Source of the DNA: Nemertoderma westbladi
Lineage: Eukaryota > Xenacoelomorpha > Nemertodermatida > Nemertodermatidae
Length of the DNA: 61,604 nt
NCBI GenBank assembly: GCA_032718475.1
Contig: JAUCBJ010005395.1
Span: forward strand, 1 to 61,604
Direction: 5' to 3'
The position numbers and the translations under genes were made by a program. The notes beneath the pieces are model-generated. The model was given only the letters and a program-made list of their open reading frames with translations. It had not been told where the DNA came from and did no database searches. This document shows, in pieces, positions 1-11,599 of this stretch (position 1 is its first letter; every line of letters starts with the position of its first letter).

Positions 1-182
1 CAGTGGTGGGACTTGTGCCGGTTATCGTTGTCGTGCTGTTGCTACATGTTGGCGTAAACACTGAGACAGCGGTACATCGGCGCTGAGAAACCCACTGTCC
101 GGGGGCAAAAGCCTAGTAGGCAGCGACGCCCGCTTGCCTAAATATTAACTCATACTGATATTAATAAACTCAGATAGCAGAA

Positions 183-1631
183 ATGACGGAATTGATAGAA
201 GATGACCTTGGTATTAGAGAGCGATATACTCTACCTTTACAAGCGTTTGTGGATAGCTTGATACGCGGTGAAGCCGATATGACTATTACGGAGGACGATG
301 GTCGTTATATCGAACCGCCGATGTCCCAAGAGCAACTTACGCGTAAATTGGACTATCGAAAATTAACCGCTCGCTATACGCATCGTAATGGTACGTATAT
401 GGACTTCTTAACTACCGGCCATCCTATCGATTTACATGATACGGACGATGTAGACACCGAAAGGGAAATGGTTCTATTTAAATATCATACCCAGCGGCGT
501 CGTAACGATAAACCGAGAATAGATCACGAAAATTCTATTCGTAACAGACTGGGAAGACGAACCAATATGTCTAGAATCTGAGGAGATTCAGCCTATCGCG
601 CTCGGAACAGCGACAACGATTACATCCTAGAATGGTATCAAGGTCCACAGTGTCTCACTGCGTACGATTATCGCCATGCCAACTATGTTTCTCGACAACG
701 TTATCGGTTATGCGCATCGAGAGACCATGTTACGCCCAGGGACACAAACGTCCGCTGTTCCTATTTCCACGAACAACCGGCGATGGAAATTTATTGCGCG
801 TATTGCAGATTTAATAATTTGCACATTTTTGCGGTTTGCCCTCAATTTATGACTCAATGTCACCATTGTCAACTAAAAGGACACGCCAGCTTTGATTGTC
901 CCTTTAACCATGATTTAGAGAGCGTAGATGAAATGATTGTACTACGTTATATCAGAGCTTGGGAAGCGAACGCTGATTTACATTGTGATTCACGCCATCG
1001 CTATTATCCTGGACGCGCTTACGAAGGAGTTTATGCGTTCCATCCTTATTTGTTTGCCTCCGTCGAGCAGAAATCGCGCCTATCAAGTTATGAACTATTG
1101 AAACGCGTTGGAGAATGTATTTCAACCAAATATGTACGCAAATTCCTCAGGAGCATTAATCCGAGTGACATCAATTCGTATAACTTAATAAACTTTATCC
1201 GTCAAGATCCGGCCTATGGAGACTTATTTGTCAACTCACACCCCGAGTTACAAGAAGTATATAGACGGCCTTACGAGTACAGAGCCCGCGAACGCGAGTT
1301 GGAAAGAACCATTAAACCAAGGAAGTTTCTAACTGCCTATGGTCCACCCACGGCCCTCGTTCAGACCACTCGTAAAGGACCCGTAAGAGCGGCTGTCTTG
1401 AAACGAGCTCTCAAAGCCGTTAGACCCCTCTCCCCGGACGTTGATGTCAATCAACCCGGTACTTCGACCGGCGGATATACCGATCGCAATCCCATACCTT
1501 CTGATGCAATCATATTGCACCCTTCACCCAGGAGTTATAGCCCTCCTCGTAAAGTGGCTCGCCCCAAAGAGAAAAGGACTCTTGCTAGCTTTAAAAAACT
1601 GCGTAAACGCCGTCCGCGCAAGAAAGACTAA
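183..1631 (+). pseudogene. Gag-like tandem zinc-knuckle protein, one frame broken by an internal TGA
   Basis: An ATG at 183, preceded by an in-frame TAA at 165, opens a frame of 132 codons ending in TGA at 579-581. The same frame continues without another stop through 582-782 and on to TAA at 1629-1631, giving 481 sense codons with one interruption. The downstream part holds two CCHC zinc knuckles, C-x2-C-x5-H-x4-C at 795-839 and C-x2-C-x4-H-x4-C at 858-899, as in retroelement Gag nucleocapsids and some cellular RNA-binding proteins. The C-terminal 40 residues are strongly basic (KKLRKRRPRKKD). The long open frame either side of one stop suggests a recent nonsense change or stop readthrough. 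I do not recognise the family: no protease or reverse transcriptase follows and I found no long terminal repeats. A domesticated gag is an alternative. Confidence 0.55.
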
Positions 1632-2935
1632 CTGTTTAGAGTATTTTTATATTTTAGAAACTGTGATTTTGTATATTTTATAGACTTAAATCCCATTTTC
1701 TGGGAGCGGTGTAAAAGCTTTTGTGGGATAACTGATACGTTTGCCTTTGCTGGCCAGTTCCCCCCCAGTCGCTAGAATACTCTCAAAGGGATTTATAACT
1801 AAAATAGTGCAAGCTACCAGCTTATTGGCTGATGTGCTGTACGGAGATATCTGGGCTCAGTTTAATCGGCCAACTAGCTTAGAGAGGTTGCCTTAGCCTT
1901 GCTGTTCGTGTCGGCCAATAGAATTTGCGTAGGCGTTGATTTCGACCTATCCCAGCGCTACTGAACTGAATTTCCTATCTCACTGCTCATCCTCTGTGTT
2001 GAACGGGGCTTCGTGGAATAAGAGTTTTGGTATACTCGTATAGTGGTAGTAGTCATATGATTTTATATGATTCTGTTGTTGTGTTCCCATTTTTTCGCCA
2101 TAACACCGGCTTTTTGGGAAGAACTCTAGTAAAACTGCTTAAATTATCGAAAGTATAAACTGTTACCCTACCGATCAATCTAATCAATCAACCTACCTAT
2201 TAATCATATTGTTTGTACTGTTATTTACCGTCAGTTATTAATTGTACATATTTGTTGATGGAAATATTGCTCTTTGGATAATACGGATAAATCACCCAAA
2301 TTCCCAATTTTCTTGATACACTACAGGTTAGAGAGACCGGCTATACATAACAATTGCGATTTATATTAATGTGGTGTGTATTGAATCCAATGTTATTTAG
2401 CAGACCCTACGTGAGTCAATTGCTGCTCTCTTTATGTGTGATCAAATATACTGACGGTCGGCAGAATAGTGTGTATGATTGTGATTGGTAACAAAGTATT
2501 TCCTAAAGAATACGCTTTATACTTCAATCATAAGCAGTATCGTTGCGTTTTAGTATAAGTCTTAGTTCTGTTTAAATAGATAAAGCGCCACGTCCTAAAG
2601 GAACTGTTAATATTTCCCGAAAGCCAATAATATCTGTCAGAGATTAATTATTAACGATCTATCGAATAATACAGTAGGTATACACTGCAACCTTACACTG
2701 CAATAATAAAATTTAAGCATCCGAATTCAGTCTCCCGGGTGTAGATCCATCGGGTGAATGATCGCGCATGGGCTGACTTCGGCTAATGTTTTGTGTATTA
2801 GCATAAATTGTTGTCGTATGCTAAAGGTGTTTTAATTAACTAAAAGACATATAAATTTTGGCAGGTTAAACTGCTAAAGGTCTTCAAAAGCGCGAACAAA
2901 CTCTGTGACTACTACACAGCATACAGGCTGTTTCT
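1632..2935. other. AT-rich intergenic stretch, nothing recognised
   Basis: I find no credible open frame, tRNA or inverted repeat here. The first 450 bases may be the 3' flank of the Gag-like element, but no repeat copy exists in the window to test that. Confidence 0.5.
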
Positions 2936-3203
2936 TTAAATAGTGGCAGAGTCGTCTACGCAGTTCCCCAGTTTACCGCTCGAGAGCGAAATATTTGAAA
3001 GTGAACATCTTCAATAACTTTGTTTATTTACAATTCATTTAGACTGAAACTTGGTGACTACTATGGCATAGGCTTAAATAGTGGCAGAGACAGTTCCCCT
3101 GTTTACCGCTGGAGAGCGAAATGTCTGAAAGTGAACATTTTCTCGAAATTTTGTTATTTGCAATCCGCTGAAGTTGAAACTTGACAGTTACAGTATCTCA
3201 TAT
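2936..3203. repeat. Diverged tandem duplication, 138-bp period
   Basis: Two copies start with TTAAATAGTGGCAGAG at 2936 and 3074. Both continue with CAGTTCCCC, GTTTACCGCT, GAGAGCGAAAT and GAAAGTGAACAT in the same order, and end in a GAAACTTG block. The second copy abuts the inverted-repeat element at 3207. Confidence 0.75.
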
Positions 3204-3206
3204 TCC

Positions 3207-4321
3207 GGGTAAATCTTTTCGACCTACGCGTAGGCCTACGCGTAGTTCGCAACATTGGGTCATATATCACCAGTTTCAGAGTTTTAACAATAACTACGCG
3301 TAGGTGCTACGCGTAGCTACGCGTAGGTCCTACGCGATCTACGCGTAGGTCCTACGCGACCTACGCATAGGTGCTACCCATAACTATGCCTATACGTCGT
3401 TTATCATTAGTAGGCTTACGTATTCCAAGCGAGTCAGTACTAAAATAAGACACAATTCGGTATGTTCAATAAACAACCCACAACCATCAAATGCTTTCAA
3501 CAGTAATGCATCCTATACCTGTATACTCTATATAGAGGAATACGCGAAGACTACATATTCTTCACTTCATGCGTTGCGGGCGGTAAAATGTGTTAATAAT
3601 TAATGGTTAGAGTTCAAAAATAGTTTACAAAGGAAATAGGCCGATGGTTCTTATCGATTCTCTATGCTTCTTATTGCCTTTGTTCACGATAGGGCAACTA
3701 GGATATACTGTATTTAATATGTTAACCCCTTGACAAGGGAAGGGGGAGACTAAATTGTCTACCATGATTGGTTGCACTTGTTATTTGACCAAACAATTTG
3801 ATTATATGCAGTACTTATCAGCTTTCGCTTAACCTCTTCACCGGTAGACTGGTCGCTTTATTTACTGCTGTTCAATATTTAAATAATCCAATGGAAACAA
3901 AGATACTTGAATCATGAGACGTGAATTTTAAGTTTACTTTTTATTCATCCTGTGTTTGTTTGTGAAAGAGCCGAATATTATTTATTACCAGTGAGCTGTA
4001 TGTCGAGATATGAGTTTCCGATTCTGTTATTACATTTGTCTGATAATCAGATACCTGAAATATACCGATACTTGCCTAACAACTCAACCCTACCGGACCT
4101 GAAATGAAAAATCATTGTTATCAGGACTGCTACGCGTAGCTACGCGTAGCTACGTGTAGCACCTACGCGTAGTTTCAAAATACCTACGCGTAGTTCCAAA
4201 ATAACTACGCGTAGTTTTAAAACACCTACGCGTAGTTGTTAAATAGGCAGTAAGTCTGGCCCTACCGGTAAATGACAGGAATGGAAGTTACAAACTACGC
4301 GTAGGTCGAAAAGATTTACCC
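3207..4321. mobile_element. Nonautonomous DNA transposon with 27-bp perfect terminal inverted repeats
   Basis: The 27 bases at 3207-3233 (starting GGGTAAATCTTTTCGACC) are exactly the reverse complement of 4295-4321. Inside each end lie many copies of the palindrome CTACGCGTAG: about seven exact or near copies in 3224-3400 and about seven in 4131-4305. Clustered subterminal motifs of this kind are typical transposase-binding sites. The 1.1-kb body has no coding frame, so the element is nonautonomous. I could not find a convincing target-site duplication, so the superfamily is open. Confidence 0.8.
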
Positions 4322-4734
4322 CTAGAAAGCTGTGTGGTTGCTACCAGTACAAAAATCAAGGTAACGGTACTGCCAGACCACAGACTGCAACTGCAGTAAC
4401 AACTGAACAAAGTCTGACAGTGAAGAGTACCGGTACTGCGGTACTACCGTAGCCGCCTGGACGTAGGCTAAATTACTGCTGTGAATTTCATTTTAATTTA
4501 CATCCAAAGACGCGGCGTCGTCACAGTCAGATGCCAGGTGGCCTATCCTCGATTGTTGACTGGCTGATATTCCTGTGGAACACCATCTGATCATCCACTT
4601 CACATAACACTGATCAGCTTATCTTATTCAGTTATTACAGTATTAGTATTACTGTATTACACCGCACTACTGTACCGGTGCAGAGTACAGTCAGACACGG
4701 CACTGGCGTAGCAACCGATACTTCCGACAGTCCG

Positions 4735-5433
4735 ATGTTAACCGTGTTTAAAGTTTCCGTAAGCCGGTGCCCGTGGGTTACCCCGATATGGGGAACATTA
4801 TCCCGACCGGGCTGCTATCGAGTCAGCGGAACCCTTCTAGTGCGGGATGCGCATGCGCACACAACATGTAGAAATGGACCTACCGGCACACCGGTACCGC
4901 AACCACGGAATAATGTATCGGCCTACCGTGGACCGAGCGTAACTGTAACTAAGATAACTAAACGGTGGGGTGGGGCAGCCACTTTCATGGGTACCTACAA
5001 ATCCACCACGCAAACTCGTAAAGGCATAGAATCCTTTACTAGAATGATGACTAAATATCTTCTTATCTTGATTATCCCGTTCGCCCTCATTAATCTCTAT
5101 ATTTACATCAACATAGGTCCGGCGGACTTAGCCGAGATCCCTGAGGGTTACGAGCCTCATTACTGGGAGTATTGCCGACATCCATGGCAGCGATTTATCG
5201 CGAGATATTGTCTACCTTCGCCGCAGCAGACCTACGAGATAACCTTACACGAGCTCTACAAACAGCAGGAGCAGCGCAAGAGTAAAATGATGAAACAGGC
5301 GGTGAACCGCCTGATGGATGAGGAAGGGAACCGACAGTATAAGTACGACGATTACGAGAAACCGGAGAAACTCAAGGAATTGTACGAAATAATGGGTATT
5401 ACAGAGCCCGAACGCGCTGTTAAACCCTTCTAG
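4735..5433 (+). CDS. NDUFB5: NADH dehydrogenase [ubiquinone] 1 beta subcomplex subunit 5
   Basis: This is an accessory subunit of mitochondrial complex I, anchored in the inner membrane. It has the family signature GPADLAEIPEGYEPHYWEY just after a single hydrophobic segment (about residues 107-127), followed by RHPWQRFIARY and a charged helical tail. The chosen ATG at 4735 gives 232 residues; its first 50 residues are rich in S, R, T and V with almost no acidic residue, as expected of a mitochondrial presequence. The frame stays open upstream to a non-ATG position at 4678, which I reject as a start. A later ATG at 4987 would give 148 residues and lose the presequence. Vertebrate NDUFB5 is about 190 residues, so the extra length is in the weakly conserved N-terminus. 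There is no intron, although this gene is multi-exon in vertebrates; a retrocopy or lineage intron loss are both possible. Confidence 0.85.
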   Translation: MLTVFKVSVSRCPWVTPIWGTLSRPGCYRVSGTLLVRDAHAHTTCRNGPTGTPVPQPRNNVSAYRGPSVTVTKITKRWGGAATFMGTYKSTTQTRKGIESFTRMMTKYLLILIIPFALINLYIYINIGPADLAEIPEGYEPHYWEYCRHPWQRFIARYCLPSPQQTYEITLHELYKQQEQRKSKMMKQAVNRLMDEEGNRQYKYDDYEKPEKLKELYEIMGITEPERAVKPF

Positions 5434-6111
5434 TGTATCGTAGTTAGTACCGGTACAGTAGTAGTGCTGGTTTATTTAATAGCTACCGATGTTTTTAGAG
5501 ATGTCACATTGTTTAATTCCTTTCATTTATCAGATTGTATTGTTTGTTATATCTAAATGAGGTAGAATTTGTAACCAATATTTTTGTTTGTTTCTCTTTG
5601 TAACACCCACAACAACCACTACCCTTGCTTCTGTGTTGCCATACAGCTGCACTGATAGCGCAAACCAAGATTTCAGTAGATTCCTCGAAACTAAATCTAT
5701 TTATCCTGAGGTATACACGACACGTTCAATTTAATGCGAGCCATTGATATTATTTATTTTGGTTGATTTTAATTATATATTGAGATTATTATTTTTTATT
5801 ATAATACATCCATATAAAACAAACCCGATCACGGGTGCGGTGCGCGTGAGGAGCATAATGTTGAATTAAATAAACAAGCTGAAAACAGGTAATAACACAC
5901 AAAAAGTAATTATTTAGAGATCCAATAACACCAAAATAAACCTGTTTGGAAAAAGTCCCGACTTAAAAACACCTGTAAGAACACTTACTAGCACCGATAT
6001 AATGTACATTGTGTACAAGTATTATTATTTCATTTATATAACATAGTTATTGATATAATATAACATACATATACCGGTAGTAATAGATATAATATGTAAC
6101 AATAAAGAACG
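5434..6111. other. 3' flank of NDUFB5 and intergenic DNA
   Basis: AATAAA at 5869-5874 is a plausible polyadenylation signal for NDUFB5, about 435 bases past its stop. Nothing else is recognised in this AT-rich stretch. Confidence 0.4.
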
Positions 6112-6910
6112 TTAAATGTTTTCAGTGGGATAGTAGCAGAGGATTAAACACTGATCAGCGCAATCAGGCGCACATATCCGACCATCATCCGTGTCTATGC
6201 ATCTCTTCTGCACTGCTTCGCACTCACTTCGGCAATTATCGCACTGTAATAAAATAGGTAATGACCTGAATCCGTACCAGTGGGGGCAATTTTTTTGTCG
6301 ATTTTCCCTATGCCCGTGGTGAAACACTTATGCTTTTAATTACCATTCTGGCTATTTATCTATGCCTGTGGCGAAAGACTTATACTTTAGACTTAGACTT
6401 ATAAGTCAATGAATTGAGAGCTCAATCAGTAACACTGGTACACCATCATTATGGTTCCTGATAAAATGTTCTCTATAGTTCCTATAGTCTCTATAATACC
6501 TCCCTGTTAGATTAAATCGGAATAACATTAACTAAAGAAAATAGAGCTGAGACTGGATAAATATGGCAATTGTATAATTAACAATTTATTATTTTTTAGC
6601 TTAGGATGAGAAGGTAACTAGCTCTGAAAATATTATTACTATTGTCTTCTTCCTACTGTAGGTAGTAGTACCAAGTAAAAATTCAAATATAATAATTAAT
6701 ATAAATTCCTACCGTTGGTGGTGGGAGGAGTATTTCAGTCGCCGGGGGTAGTGTCTTCACAAGGATTTCAGTCGCCGGGGGTAGTGTCACGGTTTCAGTC
6801 GCCGGGGGTAGTGTCGCCGGGGGTAGTGTCTTCACAGGGATTCTCTTGGCATCACTAAGAGCAACAACCATCGCAACCAAAGTAAACATCGCCATATATT
6901 TATTGTACAT
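6112..6910 (-). CDS. Small secreted cysteine-rich peptide, two exons
   Basis: Exon 1 is 6910-6713 and exon 2 is 6243-6112. The ATG at 6910 starts a signal-peptide-like segment (hydrophobic core FTLVAMVVAL, likely cut near SDA, residue 21), then a proline-threonine region with four TLPPATE-like repeats. Exon 1 ends with ACG at a GTAGGA donor; exon 2 begins after TTTTATTACAG; both junctions are phase 0. Exon 2 encodes eight cysteines spaced C-x2-C-x3-C-x6-C-x8-C-x3-C-x3-C-x3-C, then a TAA at 6112-6114. The predicted precursor is 109 residues. I do not recognise the family. It has the build of a secreted disulfide-rich peptide (antimicrobial, venom-like, trypsin-inhibitor-like or signalling); nothing in the sequence decides between these. 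The join is my prediction from the splice signals and phase. Confidence 0.6.
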
Positions 6911-7320
6911 CGTGACAATTTTCTGCCAAGTACGTGTAATACGGTTTATGGTTAATATGCCTACAACTCAGAAAGTTCGTGAAAAACCATGTAGGCCCCT
7001 AAACACTCCATGAGACACTGTCTGTAACCACCTCGCAAGATCGAGCACACACTTCAAAATATCGTGTAAACAATTCGAAAGTCAATGTAAACAATTCGAA
7101 TAACCATGTAAACACTTTGAAAGACCGTATAAACACTTAGTTAGTTGATTTCAGCCAATTCACGATTTAGTGATTTGCATCAAGACACATCGCCGCTGAG
7201 TGGGCTACGTGCCGCTGGGACCATTTCAGCCGGTACTTTCCCGTCACTTATCGTTATTTAATAAATTTATCAATTTCCACCGGACACTACCCTAAATACC
7301 TTATAGAAGCCGAAATAATT
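6911..7320. other. Intergenic, nothing recognised
   Basis: There is a short run of similar phrases around TGTAAACA near 7060-7130, too diverged to call a repeat. It would hold the promoter of the small peptide gene, but I see no clear core element. Confidence 0.35.
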
Positions 7321-7324
7321 CTGA

Positions 7325-8220
7325 GATTTAAAGGGGGAGACCCACTGGATCACGGCAACTACCGGTCAATATCACTATTACCTCTTTTCACAAATATATT
7401 TGAACATATAATTTTCTCCCAAATGGAATCATATCTCCATCGTTATTCATTTCTAACAAAGTCACAATTCGGATTTAGGAATAAAAATTTCCACATCATC
7501 TGCCATTTTATTTGTAACAGAAAAAAATAGAACTATACTTGTCTCTAAGCAATCACGCAAATATGTAATTTATATTGAATTAAAAAAAGCCTTCGATACC
7601 CTGAATCACTCCAACCTTCTCAAAAAATTTGACTCATACGGAATCCGCGATGCCCATAAATTATTTATTAGTTTTTTTTTTATCAGAACGGACTCAAAAA
7701 GTTCCACTTTTCAATTTATATAAAATCCCCGTTTCTTGCCGGTATTCTGTGGTTCTCCCCAAGGATCGGTTCTGCCTCAGCTCCTTTTTTTGCTATACAT
7801 CAATGATTTGCCCGACGCTTTAAATCTATTATCAACACTTTTTGCACAAAATTAGCGGAAATTTCACATCAATTTTATACTGAACAAAACATCTAAATCT
7901 GCGGGACTCTTCCATAAACTGTGACATATTTTTCCCCTTCATATATTACGCGTTTTATATTTTTCACAGATACATCCGTATGTAAATTATGGAATTTTAG
8001 CCTGGGGGTTAACAACACATCAATAAAATATCCACATAGGATTAAAATTAACAACATTTTACGTTGAATGACTTTTAGTCATTACCGATATTCCGCAACT
8101 CCTTTACATAACCATTTGTATTTTGGAATGGACTGGACTTCCTGTGGACATTATCAGCTCGAAATCAAAACGTAGGCCTATTTTAAAACGTCGATTAAGA
8201 TCCTACATTTTTGACCACTT
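7325..8220 (+). mobile_element. Decayed non-LTR retrotransposon reverse transcriptase fragment
   Basis: Across shifting frames the stretch reads as a Jockey/CR1-type reverse transcriptase. It shows NYRSISLLPLFTNIFEHII near 7356, LTKSQFGFRN near 7455, ELKKAFDTLNHSNLL near 7578, CGSPQGSV near 7750 and LLYINDLPDAL near 7795. After that comes a remnant of the NYGILAWG region near 7990. Several frameshifts and stops show that it is dead. No 5' end or tail was identified. Confidence 0.75.
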
Positions 8221-9236
8221 TTAATAAGAAACTTATATTCTAATAAATTTTTTTTAAACTAAATACCAAATTTATTAGAGGATTTTTCTTTCTCCAGCTG
8301 TTTCTCTTTAACGGCTTTTTAATTTTAAGCTAAATTTTCTGGCAACAATTTTTTAAACAGCGTTTTAGAACCGATACTTGCGGAAAGCGCGTTATAAGTG
8401 CTGATTGATCTATTATTATTATTTTATTTAAGTTCAAATTTTGGATGGATTATACAGCGCAGCTAACGTTTTTACCTAAAATTGGCGGGCGTTCAAGGAC
8501 AGTGTTATACTGTGGTACACCTTCCTGCAACCGCATCATCAGACATGACAGTTATTCGCGAGTTACTAGACATTCTATTAAAGAAGCCGATGAGGTGATT
8601 GATAAACAACTGTTACAGATAATGTCTGTCTACTAAATCTACGCAATGTGAACATGAGCGGCGCGTTACGAGCCAAATATTTAGTTGGGAATTTAAACTA
8701 CGGGAAATAGCAGCACGTTTAGAAAGAAGATAGTCGTGGGATTCGCAGTTGGCGTGGTAGTGCGTAGCAGTGCCTTAAATAACAAATAAATTAATTAATT
8801 AACACTAAAACATATGGCGGTACGTTTAATTGGCCAATTATTTGCGCAGATTGTAGTTAAAGTTTCCTTGACTTTGCACTCACCTTCATTGCAATAATAG
8901 TTGCCAATCACTTTTGAAATGGTTTCTAGTACTTTTCAACTGACTGTTAATTAAACACACTGCGGGCTGCCCCGTCGATAATGGTGGTAAACGTGTTGGC
9001 AGATCAATTAATTGCGGATTCTAATGGTTGAGAACCACTGTTCCAGATTTTGTATGACTAATTAAATTTTAATAGTCTGGTAACTAGTCGATGTCAAGCA
9101 CGATTGAATTATAACACGTTTCCACATCAAACAATTGTGGCTCGCCCCACAAATGTAGTAGAAATAGCGAATAGAAAGTCGGAGTAAAATTCCATTAAAA
9201 TGTTAAATCTGCAATGATTATATATATTAATATGAT
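8221..9236. other. Intergenic, nothing recognised
   Basis: A 63-codon frame at 8445-8636 (+) starts at an ATG-poor context and matches nothing I know. The rest is AT-rich without structure I can name. Confidence 0.35.
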
Positions 9237-9395
9237 GGTTTTTGATCGGAAATGTAAAAAATGAGGAAGCACGTCACCGGGGGTTGAACCAGCGCTATAC
9301 GTACGTTTCGGCCTATCAGGCCTTATCAGTCGCGCTAACCAGTTATAAGCACGTTTCGGCCTATCAGGCCTCATCAGTAGCGCTAACCAGTTCAG
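9237..9395 (-). repeat. Small hammerhead-bearing repeat, copy 1
   Basis: This shares most of its sequence with 27583-27680: an AAAAATGAGGAAGCACGTCACC block, a GGTTCAACCCCC block like a tRNA B box on the minus strand, and ribozyme-like cores. Here the core is present twice with a 48-bp period. It lies just past the 3' end of the transporter gene's terminal array. Confidence 0.7.
9291..9385 (-). ncRNA. Two hammerhead-ribozyme-like cores in tandem
   Basis: Minus strand, first core: CTGATGA (9377-9371), stem II GGCC/GGCC with a four-base loop, then GAAAC (9357-9353). Second core, 48 bases on: CTGATAA (9329-9323), the same stem II, then GAAAC, GTAC and GTA followed by TAGCGCT. The flanking AGCGCTA before the first core is fully complementary to TAGCGCT after the cleavage-like GTA, which gives stem I; AC and GU form a two-pair stem III. 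The second core has A at the essential G8 position and one stem I mismatch, so it is probably inactive. The first keeps the consensus core but lacks an obvious cleavage site of its own. Confidence 0.6.
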
Positions 9396-9475
9396 CAACT
9401 TGCCCCTGTCACTTACTCTCCTATCTCATCCACTTCTTCCAATATATTTAATTACATCTGCAATAACGACACCTA

Positions 9476-9481
9476 TTTATT
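9476..9481 (-). promoter_or_regulatory. Possible polyadenylation signal of the transporter gene
   Basis: AATAAA on the minus strand is a plausible 3' end, beyond the 3'-UTR minisatellite. AT-rich flanks make chance matches likely. Confidence 0.25.
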
Positions 9482-9734
9482 ACTTTTTAAAACAATTTGA
9501 AATTTTTTAAAAACTTTTTATCATTAAGATATATTAATAAAATATTATATATAATAATTAATTAAATTCCGGATGAATTACACTATAAACTGCAAGACGA
9601 AATACCGAAAAATAAATAAAATAAAATACCAATTTAATAATTGACCACCACAATACCAATAATATTAAAGATAATACAAAGAAACAAAGACACAAAACGA
9701 CACCACGGGGAGGAGACACCTCTGGGTACAAACA

Positions 9735-11575
9735 CCATTATACCACTTGTACAGTACACAACAGGGCAAAACACTGTTATACCACTGGGTGCAAACGACA
9801 AACACCGTATACCGCAGGGCAAAACATACCAATGGTGCAACGCAGGGTAGATAGCATTTGGTACAAACACCGTTATACCACTGTGTACAAACCTTTATAC
9901 CACTGGGTACAAACACCGTTATACCACTGGTTACGAACCGTTATACCACTGGGCACAAACACTGTTATACCACTGGTTCGCTATAGGGTAAAATACCGTT
10001 ATACCAATGGTGGTACACCGCAGAGTAAAACACCGCTATATCACTGGGTACAAAACAAACACTGTTATACCACTGATTCGCCACAAGGTAACCCGTTATA
10101 CCACAAGGTAAAAAACTGTTATACCACAGGGTAAAACACAAGTATAGCACTTGGTACAAACACAGTTATACCACTGGGTACAACTACAAACACCGTTATA
10201 CCACTGGTTACAAACCGTTATACCACTGGTTACAAACCGTTATACCACTGGGTACAAAAACCGTTATATCACTGGGTACAAACAACGTTATACCACTGGG
10301 TACAAACCGTTATACCACTGGGTACAAACACAGTTATACCACTGGGTACAAACCGTTATACCACTGGGTACAAACACAGTTATACCACTGGGTACAAACC
10401 GTTATACCACTGGGTACAAACCGTTATACCACTGGGTACAAACCGTTATACCACTGGGTACAAACACCGTTATACCACTGCGTACAAACACCGTTATAAC
10501 ACTGGGTACAAACACCGTTATATCACTGGGTACAAACACCGTTATACCACTGGGTACAAACAACGTTATACCACTGCGTACAAACACCGTTATAACACTG
10601 GGTACAAACACAGTTATACCACTGGGTACAAACCGTTATACCACTGGGTACAAACCGTTATACCACTGGGTACAAACCGTTATACCACTGGGTACAAACC
10701 GTTATATCACTGGGTACAAACCGTTATACCACTGGGTACAAACTGTTATACCACTGGGTACAAACATCGTTATACCACTGCGTACAAACCGTTATACCAC
10801 TGGGTACAAACCGTTATACCACTGGGTACAAACCGTTATACCACTGGGTACAAACATCGTTATACCACTGGGTACAAACCGTTATATCACTGGGTACAAA
10901 CACCGTTATACCACTGGGTACAAACAACGTTATACCACTGGGTACAAACACAGTTATACCACTGGGTACAAACCGTTATACCACTGGGTACAAACACAGT
11001 TATACCACTGGGTACAAACCGTTATACCACTGGGTACAAACACCGTTATACCACTGGGTACAAACCGTTATACCACTGGGTACAAACACCGTTATACCAC
11101 TGGGTACAAACCGTTATACCACTGGGTACAAACACAGTTATACCACTGGGTACAAACACCGTTATACCACTGGGTACAAACACAGTTATACCACTGGGTA
11201 CAAACCGTTATACCACTGGGTACAAACACCGTTATACCACTGGGTACAAACCGTTATACCACTGGGTACAAACACAGTTATACCACTGGGTACAAACACC
11301 GTTATACAAACTGGGTACAAACACCGTTATACCACTGGGTACAAACACAGTTATACCACTGGGCACAAACACAGTTATACCACTGGGCACAAACACCGTT
11401 ATACAACTGGTTCGCTATAGGGTAAAATACCGTTATACCAATGGTGGTACACCGCAGAGTAAAACACCGTTATACCACTGGTACACCGCAGGATAAAACA
11501 CCGCTATACCACTGGTAGACCACTGGGTACAAACACCGTTATTCGCTACAGGGTAAAACACCGCTTACCACTGGT
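9735..11575 (-). repeat. Minisatellite of 22- and 24-bp units in the transporter 3' UTR
   Basis: About 80 tandem units read GTTATACCACTGGGTACAAA plus CC or CACC on the plus strand. Units are near-identical in 10190-11400 and degenerate at both ends, where insertions such as TTCGCTATAGGG occur. On the transcribed (minus) strand the array starts about 25 bases after the transporter stop codon, so it should form most of the 3' UTR. Long open frames in it are by-products of the repeat. Confidence 0.9.
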
Positions 11576-11599
11576 ACAAAAACACGCATCACGCATCTA

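Noticed and set aside
4322-4331. CCTAGAAAG next to the 27-bp inverted repeat, resembling the piggyBac terminus
   Set aside because: There is no matching terminus at the other end and no TTAA duplication; a ten-base match is likely chance.
4678-4734. Extension of NDUFB5 upstream to 4678
   Set aside because: The position is GTG, not ATG; 4735 is the first in-frame ATG.
9832-11425. A 424-codon and other open frames in the 22/24-bp array
   Set aside because: Repeat artefacts antisense to, or inside, the transporter 3' UTR.
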